Under the pieces are notes generated by a model. The model was not told the DNA's origin and made no database searches. It saw nothing but the letters and a program-made list of their open reading frames with translations. Position numbers and translations under genes: made by a program. 64,000 nucleotides of DNA. Origin: Ciona savignyi. Its lineage: Eukaryota > Chordata > Ascidiacea > Phlebobranchia > Cionidae. Where the stretch lies: NCBI GenBank assembly GCA_000149265.1, contig CH003412.1, positions 2,270,561 to 2,334,560 of the forward strand. The letters run 5' to 3'. Below are positions 33,708-47,700 of the stretch, piece after piece. Within the stretch, counting starts at the first letter, position 1, and the number at the start of each line of letters is the position of its first letter.

Positions 33708-36700
33708 ATGTCGCCGTTTATAGTATCCCAAAATGTAAATGGGTTTGGGAAATACCCTAAAACGCAAAATGATTTTTAATTATTTGAAGCAAAAGAAAGT
33801 CGACATTGCTCTTCTTCAAGAGACCCACAGCTGTTTACATAGCGAAAAAAGGTGGGAAATGGAATGGGGTGGAAAAATAGTATATTCACACGGGTCATCC
33901 AACTCCAGAGGAGTTGCTATTATGCTTTCAAACCGAATCTCCGCTAAAGTAAATGCTTGGGAAAATGACAACGATGGCCGTCGTCTTCTAGTGGACATGA
34001 CCATAGATCAACGTAAAATTACGATTGCAAACGTTTATGGCCCAAACAACGACTCCCCAATATTTTACGAAGAGTACTTCAAAGCCCTTAACAACTTTTC
34101 CAATAATGACATCATACTAGGTGGCGACTTCAACCCTAGTGTTGTGTGATACTATGGACAAAATAGGAGGAGCGACAATGCACAGCAATAAAAAGGCAAA
34201 ACGAGAGCTCTTATCCCTGATGCGCGAGTTTAATTTGCAGGACGTGTTCCGTACACGTAATCCAGTTTTAAAAGAATTTACTCGCGTACATTCCACACCC
34301 TTTACAGCGACCCGAATTGATTTCTTTTTAATGAATTCGATATCTCTTGCTTCACAGGTATTACATTGTGATGTCACGCCAAGTATTAAATCTGATCACT
34401 GCATGGTAACGCTGAAATTAACTAATAATTCAACGCCGCGAGGTAGGGGATATTGGAAACTAAATACCTCCCTACTTGAAGATCAACGTTACGTAAACAG
34501 TACTAAAGATGTAATTACCGAACTTATACTAACCAATGATCTACCGGACACTTCCCCACATCTTCTCTGGGACACTTTAAAATGTGTAGTCCGCGGGCAC
34601 ACCATTCAGTACAGTGCGCGCAAACAAAGGGCAGGACGTTTGAAGCAAACGGATCTCGAAGAAAAAATTATGAAGATAAACACGGAAATACAAGACGGTG
34701 TTCAAACGAACCTCGAAAAGCGTAATACCTTGCAAGCTGAGCTAGATGATCTAGTACAAACTCGAACAAAAGCAGCGATCGTTCGTAGCAGAGCAACTTG
34801 GGTGGAGCAAGGGGAGAGAAATACCAAATATTTTCTAAATCTTGAGCGACGAAACAACGAAAGGAAGAACATACATCATTTGGAGTCAAACGGCAAAAAA
34901 ATAACAGATCGAAACGCCATTTTAGTAGAATTGAGTTCGTACTACAAAAACCTGTATAACCAACATGACGACCCGACAGTACCAGTGGAAAGTTATATTA
35001 ACCCATTAAACCTGCCACGATTAAACGAGGAACAAAAGGAATCTTGCGAAAAGGACAAAATAACAGAAGCTGAATGTGAATGTGTTATCAGGCAGCTCAA
35101 GCAAAATAAATCACCTGGACCTGATGGATTCCCACCTGGCTTTTATATTACATTCTGGAAAGAAATCAAGAATGCTTTTATAAAGTCGGCAAACTATGCA
35201 TTCAGAACTGGATGCTTAAGTAGCACACAGAAAAGCGGGATAATTACACTTATTCCCAAACCTGGAAAAGACCCCGATCGGATAGAAAATCACCGCCCAA
35301 TAACACTTTTAAACACGGACTACAAAATAATATCAAAAATAATAAACATGAGAATTAAAACCGTTCTTCCGGAAATAATCAGCACCGACCAAAACGGATT
35401 TATAAAAGGTCGTTATATAGGTGACAACATACGGTTATTATTTGATGTGATAGACTATGCCGAAAACAACAATATTCCTGGCACTGTGATCTCATTGGAT
35501 ATATTCAAGGCATTTGACACGCTAAGTTGGAATTTTATTTTTAAAGCATTGGAATCGTATGGATTTGGAAAATCCCTAATAAAATGGGTCAAAGTTCTTT
35601 ACACAGATCCGCAAGGCTTCCTAATCAACAACAATTTTATTTCACCCGCCTTTAAAATACAGAGAGGCGTGAGACAAGGAGACCCGCTATCGCCAACACT
35701 TTTTATCCTATGTATGGAATGTTTCGCTCAAGCTATACGCAAGAACCCTGCTGTGGGAGGAATATCAGTGGGGGACAACGAGTTTAAACTCTCGATGTTT
35801 GCAGACGACACCCTTTGCTTTTTAAATGGCAACGAATCAAGTTTGATTGCCTTACTTAAAGAAGTTGAAACTTTTGGAGTTGTATCCGGCTGTAAAGTGA
35901 ACCGGGCAAAGTCAAGCGCCTTCGACTTGGGCCCAAAACTGAAATCCATGCGTACTACTTCACACCAGTATGGACTAAAATGGACTACAGAAACACTTAA
36001 ATATCTGGGAGTTTTAGTCCCAGTTGAACCAAACAGCCGAAAAACTTTTGAACTTAATTTTGAAAACGCGGAACTCAAATTATCAACGATTACAAATATA
36101 TGGTCCTCCAGGGGACTAAGTTTGCTCGGGAAAGTTACTGTACTCAAATCTCTTGTGATTCCGACACTGTTGTACAAACTAAGCGTTCTACCCGTGCAGA
36201 TTCCCAAGTCGTTCTTAACTAGTATAAAAAGGATTATGTTTAAGTTTATATGGGGGTCAAAATGGGAAAGAGTGAGCAGACAAACGTTGTGCTGCGGAAT
36301 AACCCAAGGTGGCATCAACATGCTCGATATTGAGTGCTATTTTACTGCCTTGCGCTCCAAATGGATGTTCAAACTGTTCGATTGCAACTACAAGTCGCCA
36401 TGGAAAACATTGGAACTGGAGTCCATATCGCTTAACACCTTGATATGTGCAATCCGCTCAAATCTTCCAACAAAAGATAGTGTTATAAAACACATACATA
36501 CATATTCGATCATTGCTAACGAGTTTAAATTCATTTAGGATATTTTGCAGGGCAAGTCTTAACGACTCAAGCATTCTGAGCGCGCCGTTATGGCTAAACA
36601 AACATGTCAAGTTTCGACGGAAAGCCCTTCTTACTTCTGAGTTGGTAGAAGCAGGCATCTGGAATTACCACCAACTTCTGGAAAAAAACGGCGAATTTTT

Positions 36701-37481
36701 TCGCTACGACGATCTTTGTGACACGTATCATGTACAAGCAAGCAGACAAGGTTTTGAAAAATATAACTGTTTACTCGCAGCCCTACCTGACTCATGGAAT
36801 CAAATACCAAACGACCCGGATATGATACCCGCGGATTACCAAGAAATTCTGGAAGATCACCTCAAACAACACGGAAGAACGACACAGGCGATCTACAAGT
36901 ACTGCTGCAAAGAAAATTTAAAAGAACCATATAAACAACAAGTGCGGTGGACAAAAGAATTAAACGGCGAGGTTATATCGAAGGAAGAGTGGATCGATAT
37001 CTACACAAGGAACTTCACATGCACCACAGAAACAAAACTGCAATCCTTTCAAATTAAAATAAATCTTCGAGCGATTGTAACGAACGACGCCCTATTTGCA
37101 TTTGGCTTAACAGAATCTGACCGTTGCACGTTTTGCAACCACGAACTGGAAACCCCATTACATATGTTTTGCGATTGTGCTCAAGTGCAAACGTTCTGGG
37201 AAAATGTAAACTCATGGATTTGTGCAAAATTTCGAGTGCCTTTTATTATTAATAATGCCGCTAAACTGTTCGGGACCAATCTCCCTGAAAATGAAAAATT
37301 AATTAATATGGTGTTGTTATGTGCTCGTTTTATTATTTATAGATCACGTCTACAAAAAGAAAACCCTAACATTAATATGGTACTTAAATACATTGAAAAT
37401 ATTCAAGTGATAGAAAAACACATTGCATATAACAATAACAGAAGGCTTCAATATCATTTAAAATGGTCGTCATGTGCGTAG
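33708..37481 (+). pseudogene. LINE-2 ORF2: endonuclease and reverse transcriptase, three frameshifts
   Basis: The ATG at 33,708 starts MSPFIVSQNVNGFG (endonuclease Asn). The frame shifts near 33,758 into ALLQETHS, again near 34,138 right after GGDFN, and again near 36,525 after SIIANEF. Reverse transcriptase motifs are intact: KSPGPDGF, DIFKAFDTL, GVRQGDPLSPTLF, FADD. The C-terminal CTFCNHELETPLHMFC motif is present. The three joins match the LINE-1 protein when frames are changed, so these are lesions or base-call errors, not separate genes. Confidence 0.88.
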
Positions 37482-37497
37482 TCTTGTATTCCATGTG

Positions 37498-37526
37498 CGT
37501 ATATATATATATATATATATATATTC
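37498..37526. repeat. (TA)n microsatellite in LINE-2 3' UTR
   Basis: About 13 TA steps between the ORF2 stop and the poly(A) tail of LINE-2. Confidence 0.9.
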
Positions 37527-37560
37527 CTTAACTGCTTACTGCATTTTTTTTACGTATTTA

Positions 37561-37602
<42 letters not shown>

Positions 37603-37607
<5 letters not shown>

Positions 37608-38105
37608 CTAACAAAGGGGAACTTTTTATTGATAATTTAAAAAAAAGGTTAAAATGAAACAAAAACATATTTTATAACGAATATTGTCAACACTGGCGAT
37701 ACACATAAGAGTAAAAAGTGTAATTGATTTGTACAGTTGAAGCTAAACAGTGCACAGTGAGAAAGATTGGCACAGGTAGAAATGTTGGCACGAGTGTAAA
37801 AACACAAAGTGGTATAGCAATGTGAATTAGATTGTGGATGCATGGGGTGATTTACAAAAAAACGTGGATAAAGCATGGCTTTTTAACCACGAGGATATAA
37901 ACTAACCAACTAACAACACATTAAAATAGCTCCGGCAACTCGGCTGTCCACACAGGATGTCTCTTGAAACCCGTCCGTGGCCGTAGATAAAGCCGGACTT
38001 CTCATCAGCAGGGACATAAATAAACCAAACACTCCCCCACACACCGCAATAACTCTTACTGTAAGCATGAAGTGCCTAAAGGATATAATTATTTAAAGGT
38101 AATCT
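37603..38105. other. Unassigned DNA after LINE-2; may hold TTLL 3' UTR
   Basis: Half a kilobase with no convincing reading frame. It lies downstream of the last TTLL-side open frame, so it may contain that gene's 3' UTR. A minus-strand AATAAA occurs at about 37,625-37,630. Confidence 0.35.
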
Positions 38106-38748
38106 CTAAGATAAAACGCCGGATGTTTTACGTTTTCCAGTAACAGCGCTCACTGCTCGCTTGGGGTTGTGAAACTTCATCGGCGACCCCCCGACGGGCC
38201 ACTCTATGTCTATGTTCCTCGTTTGAGGATACGCTGGCTTGGAATGCTGACTCGTTTTACCTGTTACCACAGACCCAAGCACTCCATTTGTGTATGGAAA
38301 TCCACCCTTTTCGTGCTTGGGTGAAATGGGTTTGATGTTGTACCCGGTAGATTTATAGTAATGTGGTTCATGCCTATCTAGAGCGATTTGTGGGGTCTGG
38401 TCCCGGCCTAATTTGCGGCAATAAAAACCGGGGGTAAACGTAACAGGTTTACTCCGAACCCCGTAACTGTGCTTTGCACTGAGAGTGTTGTAAACCCCCT
38501 TTTCGCTGTAGTCTGTGCCCCTAAAGCCGGGTCTGGTTTGCTCAGGCCTTGCTCCGTATGTGGTAAGCGGATATCCCTTCCCATTGTACAAGTGACAATG
38601 AATGACATTCCGGTTTACTGGAAGGACAAGCGAACTGTTCTGTGCCCGAAACGTTGAGTTGATAACAATGGGCGGTATGATGTCATCATTCCTGCCGTCA
38701 CGACCCAGGAAATGATGATTTTCCACATTATGTCGTGCCCTTTCCAGT
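38106..38748 (-). CDS. Open frame, probable last TTLL exon or a separate gene
   Basis: From an AG at 38,749-38,750 an open frame of about 213 codons runs to a TAG at 38,106. It begins [19 protein letters not shown] and is rich in Pro, Gly, Tyr, His and Lys. Its length stands out from the AT-rich surroundings, and it has no ATG near the start, so it is more likely a terminal exon than a gene. I recognise no domain. Phase 0 entry could pair with the GTTAGA donor in TTLL exon 14. Confidence 0.55.
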
Positions 38749-41700
38749 TCCTATGGTAAATAATGCTGTAACCTTGCAGATTAGTTTACTTTGGTTTATG
38801 TGTATCCAGGTGAAGTGAAACACAACATTCATTATTACGCTGACATTCGTTAGATTACTGTGTGCCCAATGTCGGATTATCAGAGCTATTACAGTGTCTG
38901 TTTACTATATCAACTTAAGTTTTAAATGGTTCCTTTTAAACCACTTGTTAAGTAAAGTAGCAAAGTACCCAACGGCATAGGTTATTGCCGAAGGGCAGAA
39001 TATATCCCGATCTACTGGTACTTGGGACTATAGGGATTTTAGTTGACGGTTTACTACTGTCCGTGGGTTCGGTTGGTCAGCTGAACTATTTTCAATTTTA
39101 AACATTTAAGGGACATTTTCTTAACCCGGTGGTTTATTAGATTGAACAAAAACTATAGCAGTGTTTTAATCGAAATTTGGCACACTACAATAATTCCGGT
39201 AATCTTGCGGTGGGAGTAAGATTATCTGACGATGGACGTGGTGATGGCGTCTCTTTTTTCATCCGTGGGTAAATATGAGTGTCCTATCCTTATATCAGCA
39301 CGCATGTATTACATATAACAAGACTTGTAATTCTCTAGCACAGCTACAAACTACAGTAAAAGATTTTAAACCTATAACTGAACTGTATTTAGTAAACTGA
39401 CTAAAAACTGGCTAATCAGTCTTATATACAATAATTCTACAATAACTTTACTAACCTTACATAGTTTTTTTTCCAATAACAAAAAGCTGATACATTTAAT
39501 ATTCCAATTTTTACACGAACTAACCATGTTAGGACTCCACTTTTCCGTATTAAGTTTGTTCACGCAAAGTTCAAACAGTTCATCATATATTAATGCTGAT
39601 TGATATAGAAATATATTAAGAAGACGCAAAATAAATAATAATATCGATCGCTCGATGGTTGCAATCACTACAATCGAAAGTAATCACTATAAATGGCTGC
39701 AATCATTTTCAACAGGTCCTAAAGTAGAACGTTTGGGCTGAAAGCTTTGCTCTGTGGTTTTAGATCGTCTTCCTCAAAACCTCTTCCCTCTATTGCTGCT
39801 ACTGCTTGACAACATCCCTCTGTGGCTACTGAGTAAGAGTTGGTCGCTTAGTCTGCCTCTAACATCGTTTTTCCCCTCGTTTAAATACTTTGAGGTTTGC
39901 AACCCACTGCTGCTGCACCCCTGGCTGTTGCGACCGAATCTGTACTGCACTGACGTGTCCTTCCGTAGCTTCAAGTAGCTGTTCGGCGCAGACAACGGGT
40001 GGCTTGGTAGGTGAGCTAGCGGCCTCGAGTCTAACGACCTGTGCTCCGCACTGTTACTCCATGCCGAGCCTAGATCTGAAGGAAAACTGAACGCGTCACC
40101 TGAATGCGTTTGGCGTTTTTCATTATTCCATTGAAACTGTACATTATGAGCCTTATCTCCGAGTCTTAAGTTTTGTCTCTGATTCTGCCTCGTCACTGAT
40201 TTCCTGATTTGGGTTTGCGGGGACTTTTCCTTGCTTTTCAACCCTTTCATATACCAAGTCTTATTGTGGTGCGACCCACTGACCAGGGCTGAACCATACA
40301 ATAAGGACCTTCGGTCGTACACATTTCCTCGCTGACTGTGGGACGGAATAGACATGCTACTGATGTTACAGACTCCCAGCGGCATGCCCTGATATTGTTG
40401 CGCCTGTGTAAGGTTGAATAGAATGTATATCTTTATAAAATTGATTTTAATCGCTAGTGAAATTGAAGTCTCTTTATCGCTAAACGAATTATTAAAATAT
40501 CTACAATACGTAATGCATGTATGCTGAACAACAAGGGGTGTTCTAACACAGGCATTTGCCAGATTACTTTGTGCCCAGTCAGGTTTTTTAGCCAATTACA
40601 GTGTGTTGTAGATTACGTTGTGAATAATTTCATCGTTTTTTGTGCAACTTAATATAATAATCCACTTGTTTGAAACCCTACTGGCCATGACCATGTGTTC
40701 ATTTTCAACCCCCCGGCGTATATAATACCAGTTTTAAAACTTGGAATAAACAGGGAAACCCTTACCTGGGGCAATATATTCTTTGTTATCCCAGTGGTGC
40801 CTGGGGTGCAGTGCAGGAGGCGGTGGACTTGCTCAACGACCCCCAAACTCCGAATGAGCGAGTCCCGTTGGAGGAGTCCACTGATGCGCTCAAGTTCTTC
40901 GTCCTCGCTGATGTCGACGGGTTTCGAGGTGTCAACGACAACCTCGACTTCGGGGGAGAACTGACGCGCCAACGTCTGTGGGAGGAAAGATGTTAATGAA
41001 GATCTGTTCGTCTGAAAGGCGAAAAACAAGTTGTTAAGGAATCAATCGTAATAATAACTCAGTTGTTATATAATTATCCGACCGGTTAGTTTGGCGGTTT
41101 AGTGTGAAGCCTTTCAACCGAAAGTTTGCTGGTTCTAAACAGGTCGCTAGCTAGTTGGTTGTGTCCTTAGGCAAGACACTTAAAGGAAATTGCCTGGACC
41201 CAGTGGTATTATGGGTTCTACCAAATTGAAGGAACGTGTAAATCATATACAAAACACTGCAATAGCCCGGTAATCCGACGATGAGCACAAGGTAACGATT
41301 GCCCGTGTGTTAACCCCCTTGGTTTTCCCATTCATGAAAATAAACATGAATCTCCTATCCTATCCTATCCTAATTACACTCAGTTGCTATATAATAAAAA
41401 TTTTGTTATAATTAACCAAAGTCTATCCTACCGCAAGTTGTCTGGTCATGGGGCGATGGCGAAACGGAATGATCCCATGATGCTTTTTCTCAGCTCCCCC
41501 AGCCTCGCCAGCCTCCTTCTTAAGATCCGGTCGATATGGACGTCCCCGCAACATTGCTTCCCTCTTCTCTTGTTTTACACGGATCTCTTCACGTTGTGCT
41601 CTGTAAGAGATTTGGATGGTTCGATGGCGTCTCATAGGTGTTTGTTGCAGGCCTGATTTTTTTTATTTAAACCCTTATTAGATACTACAGATTTCATTTA

Positions 41701-44700
41701 ATATGGCATGCTCATGTGCACAATACTGTCAGACCCACAGTCGAGTTTTCGGTGCTATAAGTTTGTGAACAATCAGACATAACTTTTAGTTTTTTAGTTT
41801 TTAGTTTTTTTAGTTAGGCACAGATGTCTGGCTTGGTGCAAGGTAAGTGGTTTGCTCAGTTACACAACCAATACACCATACCCATAGTCAAGTGGAGATA
41901 TTATGGAAACCAATGTGTTGAAAACCCCACTTGTATGACAATTGACAAGTCTGACAATTCAGTCTAGTGGGGTAGTGTGTCGCCTTTCAGTTGAAGGGTT
42001 GCAGGAACGAAACTGGTCGCTAGCTAGTCGGTTGTGTCTGTGAGCAAGAGACTTAACGGACATTGCCTAAACCTAGTGGATTAATGGGTTCTACTTAATT
42101 GAAGGAACATGTGAACCATACACAACACACGACAATAGCTTTTCTAACCCGACAGTGGGCGCGAGATAATCTGTCTTAACACCATTGGTTTTCCCATTCA
42201 CGGGAATAAACACATCATATCTACTTACTTTGCTGCTTCTTCTCTTGCTTTTGCAGCCGCTGTGGTTTGGAACAAAGAGCAACTATTTTCGAAATAAGCG
42301 TTGTATTTTTCATGGCCGGCGGCGGGGTAAATCCTCCGAAACCCACCCAAATGTTCATTCTCGTATTTTTCAAGCGACTCCAAATATTGTTGTTGAGTCG
42401 TCTTCATCTCCTCTAACCTGAATTAATAAAAGTTCCGACATTCAGTTCAAGTATGGTTTATACTAGTTGAGTATATTATTGTGACCAATGCTTGCACATC
42501 GCTCCAACTCTGTGTGTGCACTTAAACATCGCTCTCAAGGTCGTTGGTTTTATTCAACCAACACAATGACTGCATGAATTCTGTAGCTTGACAAAGGGTC
42601 TGCAGTTAAGTTATCCCCCATATTACCAGTGTTTAAGCAACAACTACAGGAAATGTTAAGACGTTTTTCTCAAGATGTTAATTATCCCTGGGTCCTGGTG
42701 CCAAAAACACCATCCCATAATGGAAAACCACTGATCATCCTAATAAAAAAGATAGTACACCCAGAATATGCTTTGTCACTGAAACAAAGCTTGTTAAATA
42801 AACCAAGATCATTTAAATTTTTCTGGAATTACTGTTGACAACCGATCTTAAGGTGTACATCCGGGTTGCTAGTGTCAAACTGGATCCACCCATACTAACA
42901 TTATGTTGCTTAATTGCCAACCTGGATTCTCGTGACTTTGGTTTTGCCATTAACCTTTCTTTAACTCTTCTTCTGTCCTCTTCCAGGCATTTCTTCCTAT
43001 CGAGCGATCGAAGGTCGAGGAGGTTGAAAGTATCGAGCAACAGACCCTCCTTCACATCCTTGTCCAACTTTGCATCCGTGTGGAAGGAGGGAGAGTGATT
43101 TACCTGGGGTGGATGGGGTGGATGGGGGTTACTTGTTGTATATGGGGTTAAGCTGGGGTGGATGGGGGTTACTTGTTGTATATGGGGTTAAGCTGGGGTG
43201 GATGGGTGTTACTTGTTGTATATGGGGTTAAGCTGGGGTGGATGGGTGTTACTTGTTGTATATGGGGTTAAGCTGGGGTGGATGGGTGTTACTTGTTGTA
43301 TATGGGGTTAAGCTGGGGTGGATGGGTGTTACTTGTTGTATATGGGGTTAAGCTGGGGTGGATGGGTGTTACTTGTTGTATATGGGGTTAAGCTGGGGTG
43401 GATGGGTGTTACTTGTTGTATATGGGGTTAAGCTGGGGTGGATGGGGGTTACTTGTTGTATATGGGGTTAAGCTGGGGTGGATGGGGGTTACTTGTTGTA
43501 TATGGGGTTGAGTCGGGTGGATAAGAGTTTGCTTGAAATAGATTAGGATTACTTGGGGTTAGTAGGGGCTACCTGGGTTAGAAGGAGGTTCAGTGGAGAT
43601 AGGTGGGATAACTTGGGATATATAGGAATTGTTTGGGGTAGATAAGGGTAACTTGGGGTAGATAAGGGTTACTTGGGGTAGATAAGGGTTAATTGAGGTA
43701 AAAAGGGGTTACTTTGGGTAGATGAGGGTTTCCTTGGGCAGATGGGATCTATTTTGGAAAGATGGGGTGAGTTGAGGTAGATGGGAGTTTTGCTAGGTGG
43801 ATGGATGTTTACTTAAGGTAGGTTTAGCCGAGATTCATTTATATCTCATGGTTGGGAAGCCAGATTTCACCACCGGTATCCAGTAAGTATTCAAACCTGT
43901 ATTGCTCAGAAAAATTCATCTAATTTGCTAAGCTATTGGATAAAAACTGTTAGTTTACTTTAAACAATATTTCATCAATTTTCCATGCCAAGATATAGTT
44001 GAAAGAAAATGAAAATTGAACAGCCGGAGTGTGGAATATACAGGATGTATGGTTTGTTGGTTTAGAATGTTTGTATTGGTCCATACAACAATTGTCAAAC
44101 AACGTGGCTCCATTTGTCAGCAAAAGTATGCTGACCAAGCTGTTAAGGGATTTATCCCATAATCCCCTCCCATATGCCATGTTAATGCCATTTTAATGAC
44201 CAATAATGTGTGATATACTATGGCGCTTCCTCCTATATAAATATTTTGGATCGCCTTTACACTGAACCACTTACAATTTACCTTCTACCAAAATTTACGT
44301 TTTTATGACTTTTGAGATGTATTAAACTACTGTTCTAAAACTCATACATTAAAAACTACCGTTCTGAAACTTTGCTTATAGCTTTTGAATGCCCCATTTA
44401 GTTTCAGGGTATTGACACTATTGCAGTGTTAAACATGACACATTGCTATAGTTTTTGTTCAACCAAAAAAACTGGATTTAGGTAATGGATATATATTAAA
44501 TTGTTTATTTATGTTTATCCCTGTGAATGGGGAAAACCAAGTGGGTTAACACATGGGAAATCATCAGATCACCATGCGGGTTACTGGAGCTATTTGATTA
44601 TGTTGTGTAGGATGCACATGTTTCTTTAATTTATTAGAACCCAATATTCTGCTGGGTTCAGGCAATGTCCGTTAAGTGCCTTGCTCAAGGACACAACCGA

Positions 44701-47700
44701 CTGTCTGTGTAGTGTCTCCTCCAAACACAGTCGCCTAGCATAACTGGTTTCAATTTCACAACATGTTGCTTGATAGCCTAAGTTCCACCAATGAGCTAAT
44801 AGACCAAACTAACTAGTATAACGGTACAAACCCCAGCAACCCACCTCAAGCAGCCAAGCTTTAAGCTTCTTGTCCAACATGACATCGAACCCAAGGATTT
44901 CAAAGCAAGCACTTCCCCTCAGATGGTTGGGAAAGCATGTGCGGTAGTTGTGCTTGAGTATGGGGTGCGCTGATATCAGGGTCTTTATTATCACATCCTG
45001 GGACATGTTATGAAGGTTAAATTAATTTATATTAAACTAATTATACCTCCTTGGGGCTTGTGGATAGAATACTTATTTATATTTTTGTGGGTGGAAAAAA
45101 TGGCATTTTATATCATAAAATGTGCAATCGTTAGATTTCCATGCCTTGGCCAAGTTAAAGAAGCTATTTAAATGTAGTGAATATGAGCAGACAATTAGCG
45201 GTTGGTTTTGAATACCGGTACCTTCCGGTTGATAATATAATATGCTAAACTAAACTAACTAACATGACTTATAAAAATCCCATGCACACCTCATTGTCAT
45301 TAGATAACTGACTAATGCTTTTTTGATTTTTTAATTTCCCACTAACTATTATAAACTTATTGTAAAAATAGTCATGTTAGGTAGAGTAAAAGTGTAAATG
45401 ACGGGTACAACCTTTAAGTTTACTATTTTGTTTGTATAAAAAAGTAGTCAGAATGCCAATCATGTTTTTGTGCACTATCTAACACTATACAACCTGAGCC
45501 CACAACTTTAATTACCATTAATATGCCATATTGTTTGCTGTTTATCATAAAAGGTGGTACTTATGACCTGCTTTTAATTAAATTAACCTACATAGATTCG
45601 TTTTCCTTTGGAAAGATTCTTTTAAAGATTATTTTTTTTACAGCAACAATTATATTAACGTGACGTTAATTATCATATTTAAATTTCTATTTACCGACCT
45701 CTATGTTGTCCCACATCTTCTTGACGTCATACCCATGATCGGTAAGCCACTGACACACGGTGGCGAGCTTGCGCTTACTCCCTGATTCGTCATCTCGGAC
45801 GAAGTCATCGCTGTTCTTGTTGATGGCGTAGTTCGTGAGGTGCATGCAAACCTCTTCCTGCGGGTTGGGAAGGAAATATAGGGTATTCATGTTTATCCCT
45901 GTGAATGGGAAAACCAAGGGGGTTAACACATGGGCAATCGTTACCTCGCTCCCACTGTCGGGTTACCGAAAATTACCTCACGCCCACCGTCAAGTTCCAG
46001 AGCTATTTCAGTGTGTTGTGTATGATTCACATGTTTCTTCAATTTGGTAGAACCCATTCATTAATCCGCTGGGTTCAGGCAATATCCGTTAAGTGTCTTG
46101 TCTAAGGACAACCGACTAGCTAGCGACCAGCTTTGTACCTACAACCCTTTCGCTGAAAGGCGACGCACTAAACCACCAGACTAATCTGTCAACTGATGAT
46201 TATATATGTGGGAGAGACATCTAAAGACATTATAACCGGTGTAATTCCTGCTTAAGAACACAGTTGGTTTTACAAAACTATTGTATGAATAGGATGATAT
46301 TGTTTATACCCAGGGGTAGGATAACTAAGAGTGTTATAACACTGGAAATAGTCGGATTACATTGTACACAGAGTCGGGTAACCAAAAATAGTGCAATGTG
46401 TTGCATAGTATTTCATATATATGTGTGAGTGGAAGCACAAAGGGCAATACAACCACAGCAATCTTAATTTTTACTTGTTTTCACAGTCGGGGTTTGCTGG
46501 ATTTCCCTGTGTCCACAGTCAGGGTTTAATGCTATTGCAGTTTGTTAAATATGATGATTTTGCTTATTTAAACTACTAAACCTCTGGGTTCTGGCAACAA
46601 GATGACTCACCAAGTTGTGGTTGTTGGGTTCCTGATACTTCTTGGTGGCGAATCTCCCGAGTCCTTCCTCGTACATGAATATACGCAGCGGGTCACACGA
46701 GGTCACCAACACGTAGATTCGGAAATCGAATTTAAACCCATCAATTGTTAAGCACTAATGAAAAAGAAACAGATTCGAGTAATTTAAAATATAGTAGAAT
46801 TTTAATGATGTCATATAAACTTATACATATATTTAATCTTGTGTGTGGAACAACAAGTGACATTGAGAAGGTCAATCGTCAGATTACCTCATGCCTACAG
46901 TACCGTATCAATTCTAGTCGGCTGTATTTTATTTTTGATATCACTTTTTAATCTATCCGTTTGAACCCACTGGATCAAGGTTATAACCGCTGAGTGATTT
47001 GTCCAGGGCTAGAAAAAGGCAGTGTAGCATTACTACATGAAAACATGGAGATCAAATAGGGGCATTGACGAAAAGGGGTTTTTAAATCCACGTTTTTAAA
47101 ATTGTTTCTAAATTGACTGAAAGACTTTTTCTATTACTTCTAAAGAACAAAAGCATAGAAGCTCATGCTAGAGAACTCTGGCTCATAACCTTAATCGTTA
47201 TATCATACACTATTCCGCATATAAATAAACACAAATAGCTGACCCATACATAAACGAGACGAATTTAGATTTAGGTGCCATTTTCCAAATAATTTCCTGA
47301 ATTTAAATGTAAACTACATTTCAAAACATAAAAGAATCAATGAACAAAACAATGTATTGCGAAAAGAAAGAAGGAAAGTCTTTTTAAATCCGACACCCCT
47401 TGTATTGTGTACTTCTAGTTAAGTGACTAAATACAAAATACTGATGTATCTAGTTAAGTGACTAAATACAAAATACTGATGTAGTACAATTCTTGTATGG
47501 TCAAAGTGATACCAGACTGGTAAACAACAAACCTCCAGAACAAAATGGCAGTAGGCCTATGTCCAAAGTGGTAAAAGTTCAGAAAAAATGTGTCACAAAA
47601 AATAATTGTAGTTTAATTATTCTTAAATACAATTACACAACACTGCCATCCCACCAAAAAATCTGTCTAAAGCCACAACAGAACAAATATTAAAAAAATA

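Larger units (their letters stand above)
32283..37602 (+). mobile_element. LINE-2: full-length poly(A) LINE, plus strand, head to head with LINE-1
   Basis: A 5.3-kb non-LTR retrotransposon of the same clade as LINE-1 but a different family: the proteins are alike but clearly diverged. It has an AATAAA then a pure A tail of about 41 (37,562-37,602). The 5' end is estimated; CTAACAAAAGGGA near 32,282 and CTAACAAAGGGGA just after the tail (37,608) differ at one base and may be a worn target duplication. ORF2 has three frameshifts. Confidence 0.88.

Noticed and set aside
36513-37481. The third LINE-2 frame considered as a separate gene
   Set aside because: It aligns with the C-terminal part of LINE-1 ORF2, including the Cys-His motif, so it is the same ORF after a frameshift.
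43104-43520. Regular repeats considered as a CRISPR array
   Set aside because: Units are contiguous with no variable spacers, in an animal genome; a minisatellite.
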